Shown: positions 1 to 9,423 of the stretch, in pieces
Numbering within the stretch: position 1 is the first letter of the stretch
How the letters are laid out: the number at the start of each line of letters is the position of its first letter
Source of the DNA: Rhodococcus sp. 14-2483-1-2
GTDB lineage: Bacteria; Actinomycetota; Actinomycetes; Mycobacteriales; Mycobacteriaceae
NCBI RefSeq assembly: GCF_002259405.1
Contig: NZ_NPFW01000007.1
Coordinates: 496,001-560,000 of the forward strand
Length of the DNA stretch: 64,000 nucleotides
Direction: 5' to 3'
Position numbers and translations under genes: made by a program
Notes under the pieces: generated by a model
The model's database searches: none
The model's input: only the letters and a program-made list of their open reading frames with translations
What the model was told of the DNA's origin: nothing

Positions 1-1
1 G

Positions 2-439
2 GGGATCGCATCGCCGACCTACGGCGGCACCATGTACGGAGTGTCACCCGTCGTGCAGGCGGTGCCGGGTGCAACCGGTGTCCTGGCAAGCGAATTCGGC
101 CCGGGTCTGGCCCAGCTGATGGCCGGATCCGACTTCCTCGACCGACTCAATGCAGGCGGCGACACCGTGCCAGGGGTCGAGTACACGTCCATCGCAACCA
201 GGGTCGACGAGGTCATTCAGCCGTACACCAATGCGCTGCTTCGGGATCCGCGAGCGCACAACATCGTGGTGCAGGACGTGTGCCCCGATACCGAGGTAGC
301 GCACTTCACGTTCACCTACGATCCCACCGCGCTGCGGCTGGCGCTCAACGCTCTGGACCCGGCGAACGCGCGTCCCCCGACCTGCGTACCGGTGCCGCTG
401 GGAGCCGGAATCCTCGACGTCGTCCTCGCCAGCCACTGA
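2..439 (+). CDS. Secreted triacylglycerol lipase/esterase (alpha/beta hydrolase, Lipase_2 type), C-terminal part
   Basis: The reading frame is open from the left edge, so the N-terminus, signal peptide and nucleophile serine lie outside the window. The visible 145 residues start GIASPTYGGT, the stretch that follows the nucleophile elbow in actinobacterial class-2 lipases. The remaining triad members are probably the Asp in TRVDEVIQPY and the His in EVAHFTF. Two cysteines (VCPDT and PTCVP) could form the disulfide common in these extracellular enzymes. The family hydrolyses acylglycerols or short-chain esters outside the cell. The stop lies 4 bases before the end of the convergent PucR gene. 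Confidence 0.7.
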   Translation, partial: GIASPTYGGTMYGVSPVVQAVPGATGVLASEFGPGLAQLMAGSDFLDRLNAGGDTVPGVEYTSIATRVDEVIQPYTNALLRDPRAHNIVVQDVCPDTEVAHFTFTYDPTALRLALNALDPANARPPTCVPVPLGAGILDVVLASH

Positions 440-443
440 CCCT

Positions 444-1631
444 TCAGGTCAGGAGCTGATACGCCCTGAGCCCGACGTAGAGTTCCGCGGCCTGAACCGG
501 ATCACGAAAGTCGCGACCGGTGAGCTCGGCAATTCGACGCAGCCGATACAACACCGTATTGCGGTGGTAGTGCAGCGATTCGGCGGCATCACGGGTGGAA
601 CCGCCACACGAGAACCAAGCGTCCAGCGTGTCCAGCAGGCTCTGCCGTTCGGCTCGCGGCAACGCCAGCAGATCACCGAGTATCTGACGTGAGGCGATCC
701 GGCCCGATTTCGGATCGCGGACCAGCAGGAGCGGTACCGGCACGGAGTCGTAGCGCACCGGTGTGGACGGTGCGGCCTGGCTCGAGGTGCACGACCTCGC
801 CAGCCGGGCCTGGCCCACGGCGTCGCCGATACCCGACGGGGACCGGAAGACCGAACTCACCCCCACCCGTCCCGGACACAGCTCGCTGAGGGTGACCAAC
901 GCCGAATCGATCTCCGATTCCGTTGCGGCACAGATCAGCCCGACGCTACCGTCCACCTCGGCGTCCCACACCGATTCGGCACCCGCGGTACGGAGGCGAG
1001 AGATCAACTTGTCGATCCCCACCGCTGCGGTCAACGGCTCCTGCGAGACCACCGCGAAGTAGCCGTGGTCGGGAATGCGAAACGTTCGCAACGCGTCGGC
1101 GGCCGCAGTCGGATTGGCACCGTGATCGGCGAAGAGCACCCGGATGAGGCGGCCACGGGCCTCGGCGCTCTCGCGGGCACGCATGTCCGCGCTCTCTCGA
1201 TAGGCTTCGGCTGCCTCGTCGGAGTACACGTCGACCAGCGCCCAGACCTGGGCGGCCATGTCCAGCAGCGCATGACTGGCCCGGCCGTCCGAACGTTCCA
1301 TCAACTCGTCCCAGACCAACCTGCCGCCCAGCCTGAAAGCATGCAGCAGGGCAGCCAGCGGTACCCCCTGCTCGGCTTTGAGTCGGCCCGCGTCCCGCGC
1401 CGACTCGAGTCGCATGGGAGCACGACCGGACAGCTTGCCCAACATCGACGCCAGATTGCTCCGCGACGCCTCGTAGAGCTGCTCGGTGGTGAGCAGCGTC
1501 GATTCGAGGTAGGCGTGCTCGGCCCCCAGGATCCGTCGCACCAGTTCCGTCGCCAGGTCGTCGACGCCGTCGAGCATCGTCGCGGCCAGATCGGTCGGCG
1601 ACGGATGCACATCGAACTTGGTCGCGGTCAT
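444..1631 (-). CDS. PucR/CdaR-family transcriptional regulator
   Basis: The 395-residue protein has the layout of PucR-type regulators. A helical N-terminal part carries the conserved stretch around [21 protein letters not shown]. The C-terminal helix-turn-helix (about residues 330-390) contains the family signature [20 protein letters not shown]. It is divergent from the aldehyde dehydrogenase/GMC pair, with a 165-bp gap that holds a strong dyad. It is therefore the likely local regulator of those genes. The effector is unknown; an alcohol or aldehyde substrate of the divergent enzymes is an inference. A second PucR protein lies at about 21.4 kb. Confidence 0.85.
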   Translation of the reverse strand: MTATKFDVHPSPTDLAATMLDGVDDLATELVRRILGAEHAYLESTLLTTEQLYEASRSNLASMLGKLSGRAPMRLESARDAGRLKAEQGVPLAALLHAFRLGGRLVWDELMERSDGRASHALLDMAAQVWALVDVYSDEAAEAYRESADMRARESAEARGRLIRVLFADHGANPTAAADALRTFRIPDHGYFAVVSQEPLTAAVGIDKLISRLRTAGAESVWDAEVDGSVGLICAATESEIDSALVTLSELCPGRVGVSSVFRSPSGIGDAVGQARLARSCTSSQAAPSTPVRYDSVPVPLLLVRDPKSGRIASRQILGDLLALPRAERQSLLDTLDAWFSCGGSTRDAAESLHYHRNTVLYRLRRIAELTGRDFRDPVQAAELYVGLRAYQLLT

Positions 1632-1675
1632 GGCAGAACTCTAGCCTCACCCGTGTAAGCCACACCACAGCCACA

Positions 1676-1700
1676 TTGTGCGACGGCACAAACCGTCGCA
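1676..1700. promoter_or_regulatory. Dyad operator candidate between pucR and the ALDH gene
   Basis: Two overlapping inverted repeats occupy the divergent promoter region: TTGTGC-GACG-GCACAA (1676-1691) and TGCGACGG-6 nt-CCGTCGCA (1679-1700), both with perfect arms. The first resembles TTGTGC-GAAAC-GCACCA in front of the other PucR-linked operon (22816-22832). Binding by the adjacent PucR protein is an inference. Confidence 0.5.
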
Positions 1701-1796
1701 TCCGATTGAGGCCCGTGGCCCATAGCGTGAGGCGACCGAGTGCGACCACAATCACAGTGGAAGCCGTGTACCCGAACGACGAGTGGAGCCGAGAAG

Positions 1797-3539
1797 TTGA
1801 CCAGCGACGTGACCCCACACCTGCAATCCGTACCGAAGACGGGACCCACCGAGGCAGTCGACTCGGCACTCGCCGATCTGGTCGAGGGAGAGAAGAACTG
1901 GGGACGTCTCACCCTGGCCGAGCGGCGGGCCATCCTCGAACGCGTGCATGCGCTGACCACAGCTCACGCGCAGGAGTGGGTGACGGCGGCAGCGTCGATC
2001 AAGGGCCTCGACGCCTCGTCCAGCCTCGTCGGAGAGGAATGGCTGTCGGGTCCGTACTCATTCCTGAACGGACTCGGCACCGTGGCACACACGCTTGCGG
2101 CGCTCGAGGCCGACAGCAGCCCACTGGCCGGTGTCACGTTCGGTACGGCACCCGGTGGACGCACGACGGTGTCGGTGCTGCCCCTCAACATCTTCGAGCG
2201 ACTCCTGCTCAACGGGTTCACCGCCGAGGTATGGCTGAAGCCCGGAATCGACCGTGCAACCGCACAGCGGACCGCGGGCCTCGCCCAGCTCGACCCCACC
2301 AGCACCGCAGGCATCGGAGTGGTGCTCGGCGCAGGCAACATCACCTCGATCGCGCCGCTGGACGCGCTGTACGAACTGATCGCGTTCAACCGAGTCGTCG
2401 CGCTCAAGCTCAACCCCATCATGGATCCACTGCTGCCGGTGTTCGAGAAAGTCCTCGCACCGCTCGTGGACATCGGCGCACTGCGCCTGCTCACCGGTGG
2501 AGCCGACGTGGGCACCTACCTGGTCCAGCACGACAGCGTCGACCACGTTCACATGACCGGCAGTGCCATCACGCACGACGCGATCGTCTTCGGTCCCGGC
2601 CCGGACGGAGCTGCGCGCAAGGCGGCCAACGACCCGATCCTCACCAAGGAGATCTCCAGCGAACTCGGCGGCGTCTCGCCCACCATCGTTCTGCCCGGTG
2701 AATGGAGCCGTGCCGACATCGAGTTCCAGGCCGAACACATCGCCACCCAACGCCTGCACAACAGTGGATACAACTGTGTCGCTTCACAGGTCGTCGTCCT
2801 GTCCTCGGAATGGAAGCAGCGCGACGAATTCGTCGCCGCCCTGCGCGCCGCCCTCGACCGCGCGCCTGCCCGAGCGCCCTACTACCCCGGCAGCGACAAG
2901 CGAGTGTCCGACGCCACCGCCACCTACCCGTCCGCCGAACGCCTCGGTGAGCGCGGTGGCCGCGTGCTCATCACCGATCTGAACCCCGGTGAATACGCAC
3001 CGCTGCTGCAGACCGAGTACTTCGCGCCGGTCATGGGCATCATCGAATTGCCCTACAGCGGAGCAGCATTCGCCGCCAAGGCAGTGCAGGCCGCGAACGA
3101 GGAATTCACCGGAACACTCGGCATCAACATCATCGGCACCCCCGCCACCATCAAGGGACTCGGGGAGAAGTTCGACACCATGCTCGCCGACCTGCGCTAC
3201 GGCACCATCGCCGTCAACGCCTGGACGGCCATCGGATTCCTCACCGCAGCGGCCACCTGGGGCGCATTCCCCGGCCACACCGTAGACGACGTCCAGAGCG
3301 GAATCGGCATCGTGCACAACGCTTTGCTGATCGACGGGGCCGAGCGAACAGTGGTGCGCGGTCCGTTCCGACCGATGCCGCGCTCGCTGATCAACGGCGA
3401 ACTCTCCATCTCCCCGAAGCCACCGTGGTTCGTCACGAACAAAACCGCAGCATCGACCGGCAAGTTGCTCACCGCATTCGCAGGTGCGCCGTCCTGGTCC
3501 AAACTGCCTGCGATATTCGCTTCCGCCCTGCGCGGCTGA
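1797..3539 (+). CDS. Aldehyde dehydrogenase family protein
   Basis: NAD(P)-dependent oxidation of an aldehyde to the acid is predicted. The catalytic Cys is at about residue 327 in GYNCVASQ, and the general-base Glu is at about residue 289 in SSELGGVSP. At about 580 residues it is longer than classical ALDHs (near 480-500); the extra length includes a C-terminal extension after the substrate-binding core. I chose the TTG at 1797 because GGAG stands 8 bases upstream; a GTG at 1809 is an alternative. The GMC oxidoreductase gene starts 34 bases downstream, which suggests an alcohol-to-aldehyde-to-acid pair under the divergent PucR regulator. The substrate cannot be read from sequence. Confidence 0.85.
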   Translation: MTSDVTPHLQSVPKTGPTEAVDSALADLVEGEKNWGRLTLAERRAILERVHALTTAHAQEWVTAAASIKGLDASSSLVGEEWLSGPYSFLNGLGTVAHTLAALEADSSPLAGVTFGTAPGGRTTVSVLPLNIFERLLLNGFTAEVWLKPGIDRATAQRTAGLAQLDPTSTAGIGVVLGAGNITSIAPLDALYELIAFNRVVALKLNPIMDPLLPVFEKVLAPLVDIGALRLLTGGADVGTYLVQHDSVDHVHMTGSAITHDAIVFGPGPDGAARKAANDPILTKEISSELGGVSPTIVLPGEWSRADIEFQAEHIATQRLHNSGYNCVASQVVVLSSEWKQRDEFVAALRAALDRAPARAPYYPGSDKRVSDATATYPSAERLGERGGRVLITDLNPGEYAPLLQTEYFAPVMGIIELPYSGAAFAAKAVQAANEEFTGTLGINIIGTPATIKGLGEKFDTMLADLRYGTIAVNAWTAIGFLTAAATWGAFPGHTVDDVQSGIGIVHNALLIDGAERTVVRGPFRPMPRSLINGELSISPKPPWFVTNKTAASTGKLLTAFAGAPSWSKLPAIFASALRG

Positions 3540-3573
3540 CACCTCTGCGCCCGCACCGACGTCAAGGACAAAG

Positions 3574-5160
3574 ATGAGCTCACAGCACAAGACTGCCGAC
3601 TACATCGTGGTGGGCGCAGGTTCCGCAGGCGCAGTGGTGGCCAACCGCCTCAGCGCAGACCCGCGCAACGAGGTGATCCTCCTCGAGGCAGGCCCCGAGG
3701 ACAAGAACAAGTTCGCTCACATCCCCGCTGCATTCTCCAAACTCTTTCGTAGCGAGGTGGATTGGGACTACCTGACCGAACCGCAGCCGGAGCTCCGAGA
3801 TCGCAGCATCTACTGGCCGCGCGGCAAGATGCTCGGTGGCTCGTCGTCGATGAACGCCATGATGTGGGTACGCGGATTCGCCGCCGACTACGACGACTGG
3901 GCAGCGGTGTCCGACGACTCGTGGGCTTTCCGCAACCTCGTCGGATACTTCCGCAAGATCGAGAACATCGAGGGCACAACAGCACTCGACGCGGGAACCG
4001 ACGGCCCACTCATCGTCTCTCACCAGCGCAGCCCCCGCGACCTGACGTCCTCGTTCCTCGACGGCGTCGAAGAAGCAGGCTATCCACTGGAAACCGCCAA
4101 CCTGCCCGAACCCAAGGGCTTCACCCGCACGATGGTCAACCAGAAGCGCGGAGCACGATGGAGCACCGCGGATGCCTACCTGCGACCGGCGAAGAAGCGC
4201 AAGAACCTCACCGTCCTCACCGAGGCACACGCCACTCGCGTCCTCTTCGAGGGCACTGCGGCAGTAGGCGTCGAGTACACCTCCGGTGGACAGACACACA
4301 CCGTCCGCGCACACAAGGAAGTGATCCTCTCCGGCGGAGCCATCAACACTCCGCAGCTGCTGATGCTCTCGGGCATCGGCGACCAGGAACAGCTCAAATC
4401 CCACGGCATCACCGTTCAGCACCACTCACCGGGCGTCGGGCAGAATCTCCTCGACCACCTGGCCGCCCTCATCGGCTGGAAAACCGAAAGAGACTCCCTC
4501 TTCCACGCCGAGAAGATCCCCGAGTTGGTCAACTACCTCACGCGCCGACGCGGCATGCTCACTTCCAACGTCGCCGAGGCGTACGGATTCATCAAGAGCC
4601 GAGAAGACCTCGCCCTGCCCGACGTGGAACTCATCTTCGGACCGGCACCGTTCTTCGACGAGGGACTCGTCGGCCAGGATTCGCACGCTGCCGTCATCGG
4701 AGCGGTACTCGTCAAACCCGAGAGCCGAGGCGAGATCACCCTCCGCTCGGCCGACCCCATGGCCAAGCCCATAGTGGAGCCGCGCTACCTCAGCGACCCC
4801 GGCGGACTCGACCGCCGCGCCATGATCGAAGGGCTACGGGCCTGCGTTGCAATCTCCGAAACCCCCTCGATGAAGGGCGAACTCGGCGACATCGTCCGCC
4901 CCAGGGTGGCGTCGAACATCTCCCCGGCGGACCTGCTCACCGAGGCCCTGGAGCAGAATGCGCACACTCTGTATCACCCCGTGGGCACGGCCCGTATGGG
5001 CAACGACGCCGACAGTGTCGTCGACGCCGAACTACGGGTGCGGGGCGTCGATCGCCTTCGCGTCGCCGACGCGTCGATCATGCCCAGCATCATCCGCGGA
5101 CACACTCATGCACCGTCGGTGGTGATCGGCGAACGGGCGGCGGACTTGATCCTTCGTTGA
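3574..5160 (+). CDS. GMC-family FAD-dependent alcohol oxidoreductase (choline dehydrogenase-like)
   Basis: The 528-residue flavoprotein starts with the FAD-binding Rossmann motif YIVVGAGSAGAVVANRL. It carries both GMC signatures: GGSSSMNAMMWVRG, and SGGAINTPQLLMLSGIG near residue 260. The active-site His is about residue 468 (YHPVGTARMG), and the second catalytic position is His512 in GHTHAP. The start has AAGGA at a good distance. Members oxidise primary alcohols such as choline, polyethylene glycol or aliphatic alcohols. Pairing with the preceding ALDH implies transfer of the aldehyde product. The electron acceptor and substrate are unknown; the label choline dehydrogenase would be too specific. 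Confidence 0.87.
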   Translation: MSSQHKTADYIVVGAGSAGAVVANRLSADPRNEVILLEAGPEDKNKFAHIPAAFSKLFRSEVDWDYLTEPQPELRDRSIYWPRGKMLGGSSSMNAMMWVRGFAADYDDWAAVSDDSWAFRNLVGYFRKIENIEGTTALDAGTDGPLIVSHQRSPRDLTSSFLDGVEEAGYPLETANLPEPKGFTRTMVNQKRGARWSTADAYLRPAKKRKNLTVLTEAHATRVLFEGTAAVGVEYTSGGQTHTVRAHKEVILSGGAINTPQLLMLSGIGDQEQLKSHGITVQHHSPGVGQNLLDHLAALIGWKTERDSLFHAEKIPELVNYLTRRRGMLTSNVAEAYGFIKSREDLALPDVELIFGPAPFFDEGLVGQDSHAAVIGAVLVKPESRGEITLRSADPMAKPIVEPRYLSDPGGLDRRAMIEGLRACVAISETPSMKGELGDIVRPRVASNISPADLLTEALEQNAHTLYHPVGTARMGNDADSVVDAELRVRGVDRLRVADASIMPSIIRGHTHAPSVVIGERAADLILR

Positions 5161-5322
5161 ATCCGAGTGAACCTTCGGAAACTTTCCGGTTTGGCAGTCC
5201 GGTTTGTCGGGTAACAGGTGGGCACGCTCCCTTGCAGGGGATCGAGATGGAACCCATCCGCTCGGCAAGCAGCGCCGAATGACCCACAACGCTCGAGAGA
5301 CGAGCACGGAAGGTTGACCGAC

Positions 5323-6018
5323 ATGTTCACTGTTCGTAAAGCTTTGGCCGCCACCGCAATCGGTGCACTCACCATCGTCCCGCTTGCCGCATGCTCCAGC
5401 GACGAAGCGTCCGACACCACCGACGCAGCCACCTCCTCGGCATCGTCGGCCATGGAAACCACCGAGAGCATGCCCGAGCCCGCAGCCGAGGTCCCCGACC
5501 TCAGCAACGGTGTCGACACCGCAGTTGCACTCGATCCCGGCTTCACCGGCGCACTGACCACCCTGGGCCTCACGCCCGGTGTCGTCGGAACCGCCACTCT
5601 CGCAGACGGATCCATCCGATTCCCGATCACCGGCGGAGACGTCAAGTACTGGGAGCCCGGCACCGTCGACCCCTACGTTCAGGGTGAGATCATGCACGAC
5701 GGCAGCGGCCTGTCGCTGACCGCCGGCGAGACCGTCGTCGAGCTCATCAACTTCGACATCGACCCGGGCACCTCGCTCCTCACCGGTGACGTCATGGTCA
5801 ACGGCGAAGAAGCAGCCGCAGACGCAGTGCTGTTCGATCTGGACGGCCGCACCCTGCAGCCGCTCGCAACCGGACCTGACAACACCGCAATCCTGCAGGG
5901 CACCCAGGTGAAGATCTCGGAGACCGCAGCCGGACTGCTCAACAGCACCTTCAACACCGATGCTGTGACCCCGGGTCTGCTCGTCGGCGTTGCGACCATC
6001 ACGGTCAGCACTGCCTAA
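5323..6018 (+). CDS. Predicted lipoprotein of unknown function
   Basis: The 231-residue product has a lipoprotein signal peptide ending in the lipobox LAAC (Cys about residue 26), followed by a Ser/Thr/Ala/Glu-rich linker and a beta-rich C-terminal domain. That domain's pattern (GSIRFPITGG, SGLSLTAGETVVEL, ADAVLFDLDGRTL) faintly resembles secreted HtaA-like domains, but I cannot assign it. The ATG is used because the signal peptide begins there (MFTVRKALA). The gene stands alone, 162 bp after the GMC gene. Location is the outer face of the membrane. Confidence 0.72.
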   Translation: MFTVRKALAATAIGALTIVPLAACSSDEASDTTDAATSSASSAMETTESMPEPAAEVPDLSNGVDTAVALDPGFTGALTTLGLTPGVVGTATLADGSIRFPITGGDVKYWEPGTVDPYVQGEIMHDGSGLSLTAGETVVELINFDIDPGTSLLTGDVMVNGEEAAADAVLFDLDGRTLQPLATGPDNTAILQGTQVKISETAAGLLNSTFNTDAVTPGLLVGVATITVSTA

Positions 6019-6110
6019 TCACCTCCTGAACGCCCGTGCGCGAGACGCCGCCGTGAAATACGGTGGCTCTCGCGCACGGGTGTTTGCATCGCACGGTCAG
6101 GAGCCCGAAG

Positions 6111-6581
6111 ATGAGAGCGTTCACGAAGATCTACGGCGGACACCCGCTGCATGCGGTCGGTCTGCTGCTCTCGTTCGCCCTCGTCGGCTACGTCGTCGCA
6201 CTAGCAGGGCCGCAGACACTGTGGAACAGCGACGTGTGGTGGAAATCCGTTCTCGTGTGGTTCTTCGGATCGGTACTGCTGCACGACGCCGTACTGTTCC
6301 CGCTCTACTCGCTGGCCGATCGGCTGATCACCGGCATTCCACGCGGCCGCCTGGCCGTGTCGCCGGTGAATTTCGTTCGAGTTCCCGCTCTCGGGACAGC
6401 ACTGACGTTTCTGATGTTCTTCCCCGGGATACTCTCCCAGGGCGCGGAGTCGTATCGGGCCGCAACCGGTTTGACCCAGGAACCCTTTCTCGGACGTTGG
6501 CTAGCGCTGACCGCGGTGTTGTTCACCGTGAGCGCCGCCGCCTACTTCATTCGATGGACCCTCGTACGGAGCCGAGCATGA
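6111..6581 (+). CDS. Small integral membrane protein, unknown function
   Basis: The 156-residue protein has about four hydrophobic segments (starting near residues 13, 43, 86 and 128). Conserved-looking polar positions in the second segment are LLHDAVLFPLYSLAD. AGGAG stands 8 bases before the ATG. Its stop overlaps the start of the following methyltransferase by ATGA, so the two are co-translated. I do not recognise the family; the HD in a membrane helix could bind metal, but that is a guess. Confidence 0.7.
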   Translation: MRAFTKIYGGHPLHAVGLLLSFALVGYVVALAGPQTLWNSDVWWKSVLVWFFGSVLLHDAVLFPLYSLADRLITGIPRGRLAVSPVNFVRVPALGTALTFLMFFPGILSQGAESYRAATGLTQEPFLGRWLALTAVLFTVSAAAYFIRWTLVRSRA

Positions 6582-7243
6582 GCGTCACCGCCGATACACT
6601 CTTCAACCGCGCAGCAGCCGGACTACCTTGCTGGATAGGTGATTCCGACGGCAGCAGGCAGCAGCTTCCCACCGCACGGTGGATGGGTGGCAGCGCCTCG
6701 TCAGCCGAGGATCGCCGCGCGGACCACGCCATGCTCAGCCGCTGTACCGGGTCCACGATCGACCTCGGCTGCGGTCCGGGTCGACTCACCGAAGCGCTTG
6801 CTCGACGCGGTGTTTCGGCACTCGGTGTCGACACCTCCCGAGCAGCAGTCGATCTGACCATCGGACGCGGCGGCAACGCCGTTCTCCGCGACCTCTTCGA
6901 GCCACTGCCCGACACCGGCAACTGGTCGTGTGTCCTCCTCGCGGACGGAAACATCGGCATCGGCGGAGACCCGGTGCGACTGCTCCGCCGGGCAGCCGAC
7001 CTGCTCGCACCCCACGGAGCCGTCATCGCCGAAGTGGATGCGCCCAGCAACACGGGAATTCGGCACCGCACCGTGCGATGGGAAACCGACACCATGGTCG
7101 GCGACTGGTTCGCCTGGTCGAGTGTCAGCGCCGACGCCACCGCGGATCTCGCCAACGCCGCAGGCTTGCGAGTTGTAGACGTGGCACCGATCGACGGGCG
7201 CTGGTTCGCTCAGATGACGCTGGCTCCGCTCACCAGTTCGTGA
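6578..7243 (+). CDS. Class I SAM-dependent methyltransferase
   Basis: The SAM-binding motif I, STIDLGCGPGRLTEAL, begins near residue 48, followed by the acidic motif II in ALGVDTSRAAVDL. At 221 residues it is a single Rossmann-fold domain. The substrate is unknown. The gene is coupled to the preceding membrane protein and converges on the GT-C membrane protein gene with a 14-bp overlap of coding ends. In many actinobacteria such a methyltransferase sits with the MTAP/epimerase/GT2 cluster that follows, so a shared glycoconjugate pathway is possible. Confidence 0.78.
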   Translation: MSVTADTLFNRAAAGLPCWIGDSDGSRQQLPTARWMGGSASSAEDRRADHAMLSRCTGSTIDLGCGPGRLTEALARRGVSALGVDTSRAAVDLTIGRGGNAVLRDLFEPLPDTGNWSCVLLADGNIGIGGDPVRLLRRAADLLAPHGAVIAEVDAPSNTGIRHRTVRWETDTMVGDWFAWSSVSADATADLANAAGLRVVDVAPIDGRWFAQMTLAPLTSS

Positions 7244-8606
7244 ACAGCAGATGATTGATCGCCAACGCACCGATCACCTGCAGCGCCAACCAGAAACGAT
7301 GCGTCCGCATCGGCAACACTGCGGGCGCGATCAGCATCCACATCGCGAAGGGCAGCCAGATTCTCTCGGTCTCTGCCTTGCTCAACTGGCTCAGATCCGC
7401 CATCACCACCGCCGCGATCGCCGCGATCACCAACAGATTGATCGGCTGGAGCCGAGTGAGTATCCGCGGGAACGCAGCGGGCACAGCAACACCCAACGCG
7501 CAGAACAGTGCCGCGAAGTTCGCCCAGCCCCAGTACTCGAACGGGCGGTCCTTCGCGATGCCCTGGTAGTAGCGCTCCTGCACCAGTTCGTACCCGTCGT
7601 ACCACCAGAATCCGTACGCGGTGAAGATCCCCGCAACGATCAGCGCACCGATCAGCGCGCCGACGAACGGCAGAATCTTTCGCCCGGCGATCAGCACCGC
7701 GACGGCGGGCAGACCCATCAGCACCAACCCGTAGTTGAGATACACGCCGAAGCCGAGCAGTACCCCCGCGCCGATCGACGCGGGCCACAGGTAGCGCTTC
7801 GTCGAAATCGCCAGCAGCGCAATTCCCCACGCGGCGACACCGGCATAGACCGCATCGGCAGAGACGGCGATCCAGATCGCTGCCGGGGCAATGGCCACGA
7901 ACGGTGCTGCACGCCGCGCCATGTTCTCGTCGCCGAGTACCCGGAGTGTCAGTACCAGCGCCACAGCGGCACTCGTGCCGACCAGTACACAGAGCGTCGC
8001 CGCCCAGGCTCCACCGCCGAGGCCGAGACGGTCGAGCCAGACGAAGGTGAGCAACGCGCCGGGTGGATGACCCGACACGTGCGTCGTCCACGAATCGGCC
8101 TGGTAGTCCAGAATGCGGTCGGAGAACCCGCGAAGCGTGGCGGGAATGTCGGTGATGCCGGGCACCTCGTGCAGGTACTCGTCCGTCGATGCCAGCCGGT
8201 TCACAAAGCCGCGCTTCCAACCGTCCACCATCGCCAACGACATCGCCCAGGCCGCCGACGCACCCCACACGACGAACAACAGTCGCGTCCACGACAGTCG
8301 GCGTGCCACCGTCGGCCCCCACAACACGGTGGCCACGGCGATCAGGACGGCTACGGGAGTTCCCCATCCCACATGAATCTCGCGGAAGCCGAACAGCGGT
8401 GCTGCATCGGCGAAATCACGCACCTGCTGCGGAGTTCTGTTGATGATGGGGGTGACGAGTTCGTTTCCCAAGTACGGAACGACGAACGCGACCACCACGA
8501 GCACGACGGCCAACGTGCCGGCGACGGCTTCTCTCCGGTAACGGATAGTCTTTTCTCCCTGCGGACTTGAAGGCGACCACGACTTCGGACCAGCATATCG
8601 ACCCAC
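7230..8606 (-). CDS. GT-C type multi-membrane-spanning glycosyltransferase-like protein (Rv0541c-like)
   Basis: About 458 residues with roughly ten hydrophobic helices and a long extracytoplasmic loop containing DSWTTHVSGHPPGALLTF. This layout fits polyprenyl-phosphate-sugar-dependent GT-C enzymes. The start is unclear. The frame is open back to 8666, which would overlap the divergent mtnP gene; I used the GTG at 8606. A strong Shine-Dalgarno-like AGGGAGAA occurs near 8551-8558 on this strand, but it is followed by ATC and not by a normal start codon. The position beside mtnP, epimerase and GT2 matches the M. tuberculosis order from memory. Confidence 0.75.
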   Translation of the reverse strand: MGRYAGPKSWSPSSPQGEKTIRYRREAVAGTLAVVLVVVAFVVPYLGNELVTPIINRTPQQVRDFADAAPLFGFREIHVGWGTPVAVLIAVATVLWGPTVARRLSWTRLLFVVWGASAAWAMSLAMVDGWKRGFVNRLASTDEYLHEVPGITDIPATLRGFSDRILDYQADSWTTHVSGHPPGALLTFVWLDRLGLGGGAWAATLCVLVGTSAAVALVLTLRVLGDENMARRAAPFVAIAPAAIWIAVSADAVYAGVAAWGIALLAISTKRYLWPASIGAGVLLGFGVYLNYGLVLMGLPAVAVLIAGRKILPFVGALIGALIVAGIFTAYGFWWYDGYELVQERYYQGIAKDRPFEYWGWANFAALFCALGVAVPAAFPRILTRLQPINLLVIAAIAAVVMADLSQLSKAETERIWLPFAMWMLIAPAVLPMRTHRFWLALQVIGALAINHLLFTNW

Positions 8607-8625
8607 GGTGATGGAGGATGAGTAG

Positions 8626-9423
8626 ATGGACAACGACGCGACGGGGCGGGCCGAGATAGCCGTCATCGGCGGCAGCGGCTTCTATTCGTTCTTCGGCGGT
8701 GACGCCGAGGAGGTAGTGCTGGACACGCCCTACGGCACTCCGAGCGCCCCGATCACGTTGGGCGAGGTGGAAGGTCGGCGAGTCGCGTTCCTGCCCAGAC
8801 ACGGACGAAACCACGAGTACTCGCCGCACACGTTGCCGTATCGCGCCAACATGTGGGCGCTGCGGATGCTCGGAGTGCGGCGAGTGTTCGCCCCGTGTGC
8901 GGTCGGGTCCCTGGTGTCCGAGTACGGCCCGGGCACCGTCGTGATTCCCGATCAACTCGTCGACCGAACCTCCGGGCGCGCGCAGACCTACTTCGACCAG
9001 GGCGGGATTCACGTCGAATTCGCAGACCCGTACTGCCCCACGTTGAGGAAGTCCGCGGTCCAGGACGCGGCGATCGACGGCGGCGTCATGGTCGTCGTCG
9101 AAGGTCCTCGGTTCTCCACTCGTGCCGAGAGTCAGTGGTTCGCCCGCCAGGGTTGGACGCTGGTGAACATGACCGGCCACCCCGAGGCGGTCCTGGCTCG
9201 TGAACTCGAGCTCTGCTACGCACCGATCGCGTTGGTGACCGACCTCGACGCCGGCATCGAGTCCGGTCAGGGCGTCAAGGCGGTGGACGTGTTCGCCGAA
9301 TTCCAGAAGAACATCGAGCCGCTCAAGGCACTGGTGCGCTCGGCCATCTCCGACGCTCCCACCGGCGACTGCCCCACGTGTCGGGTGCACACCGGCCTGA
9401 CGCTGCCGATCGAACTGCCATGA
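8626..9423 (+). CDS. mtnP: S-methyl-5'-thioadenosine phosphorylase / purine nucleoside phosphorylase family
   Basis: The 265-residue protein has the trimeric MTAP/PNP family motifs: GGSGFYSF near residue 15, RHGRNHEYSPH near residue 60, EGPRFSTRAES near residue 160 and NMTGHPEA near residue 180. It phosphorolyses methylthioadenosine (from polyamine or SAM metabolism) to adenine and methylthioribose-1-phosphate. The GHPEA stretch differs from the human MTAP sequence, and related actinobacterial enzymes are sometimes labelled PNP, so the base preference is not certain. GGAGG precedes the ATG. The epimerase start overlaps its stop by ATGA. Confidence 0.88.
   Translation: MDNDATGRAEIAVIGGSGFYSFFGGDAEEVVLDTPYGTPSAPITLGEVEGRRVAFLPRHGRNHEYSPHTLPYRANMWALRMLGVRRVFAPCAVGSLVSEYGPGTVVIPDQLVDRTSGRAQTYFDQGGIHVEFADPYCPTLRKSAVQDAAIDGGVMVVVEGPRFSTRAESQWFARQGWTLVNMTGHPEAVLARELELCYAPIALVTDLDAGIESGQGVKAVDVFAEFQKNIEPLKALVRSAISDAPTGDCPTCRVHTGLTLPIELP

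Noticed and set aside
3574..5160. Naming the GMC gene betA (choline dehydrogenase)
   Set aside because: No betaine aldehyde dehydrogenase of the usual type, BetI or choline transporter is next to it; the family is broad.
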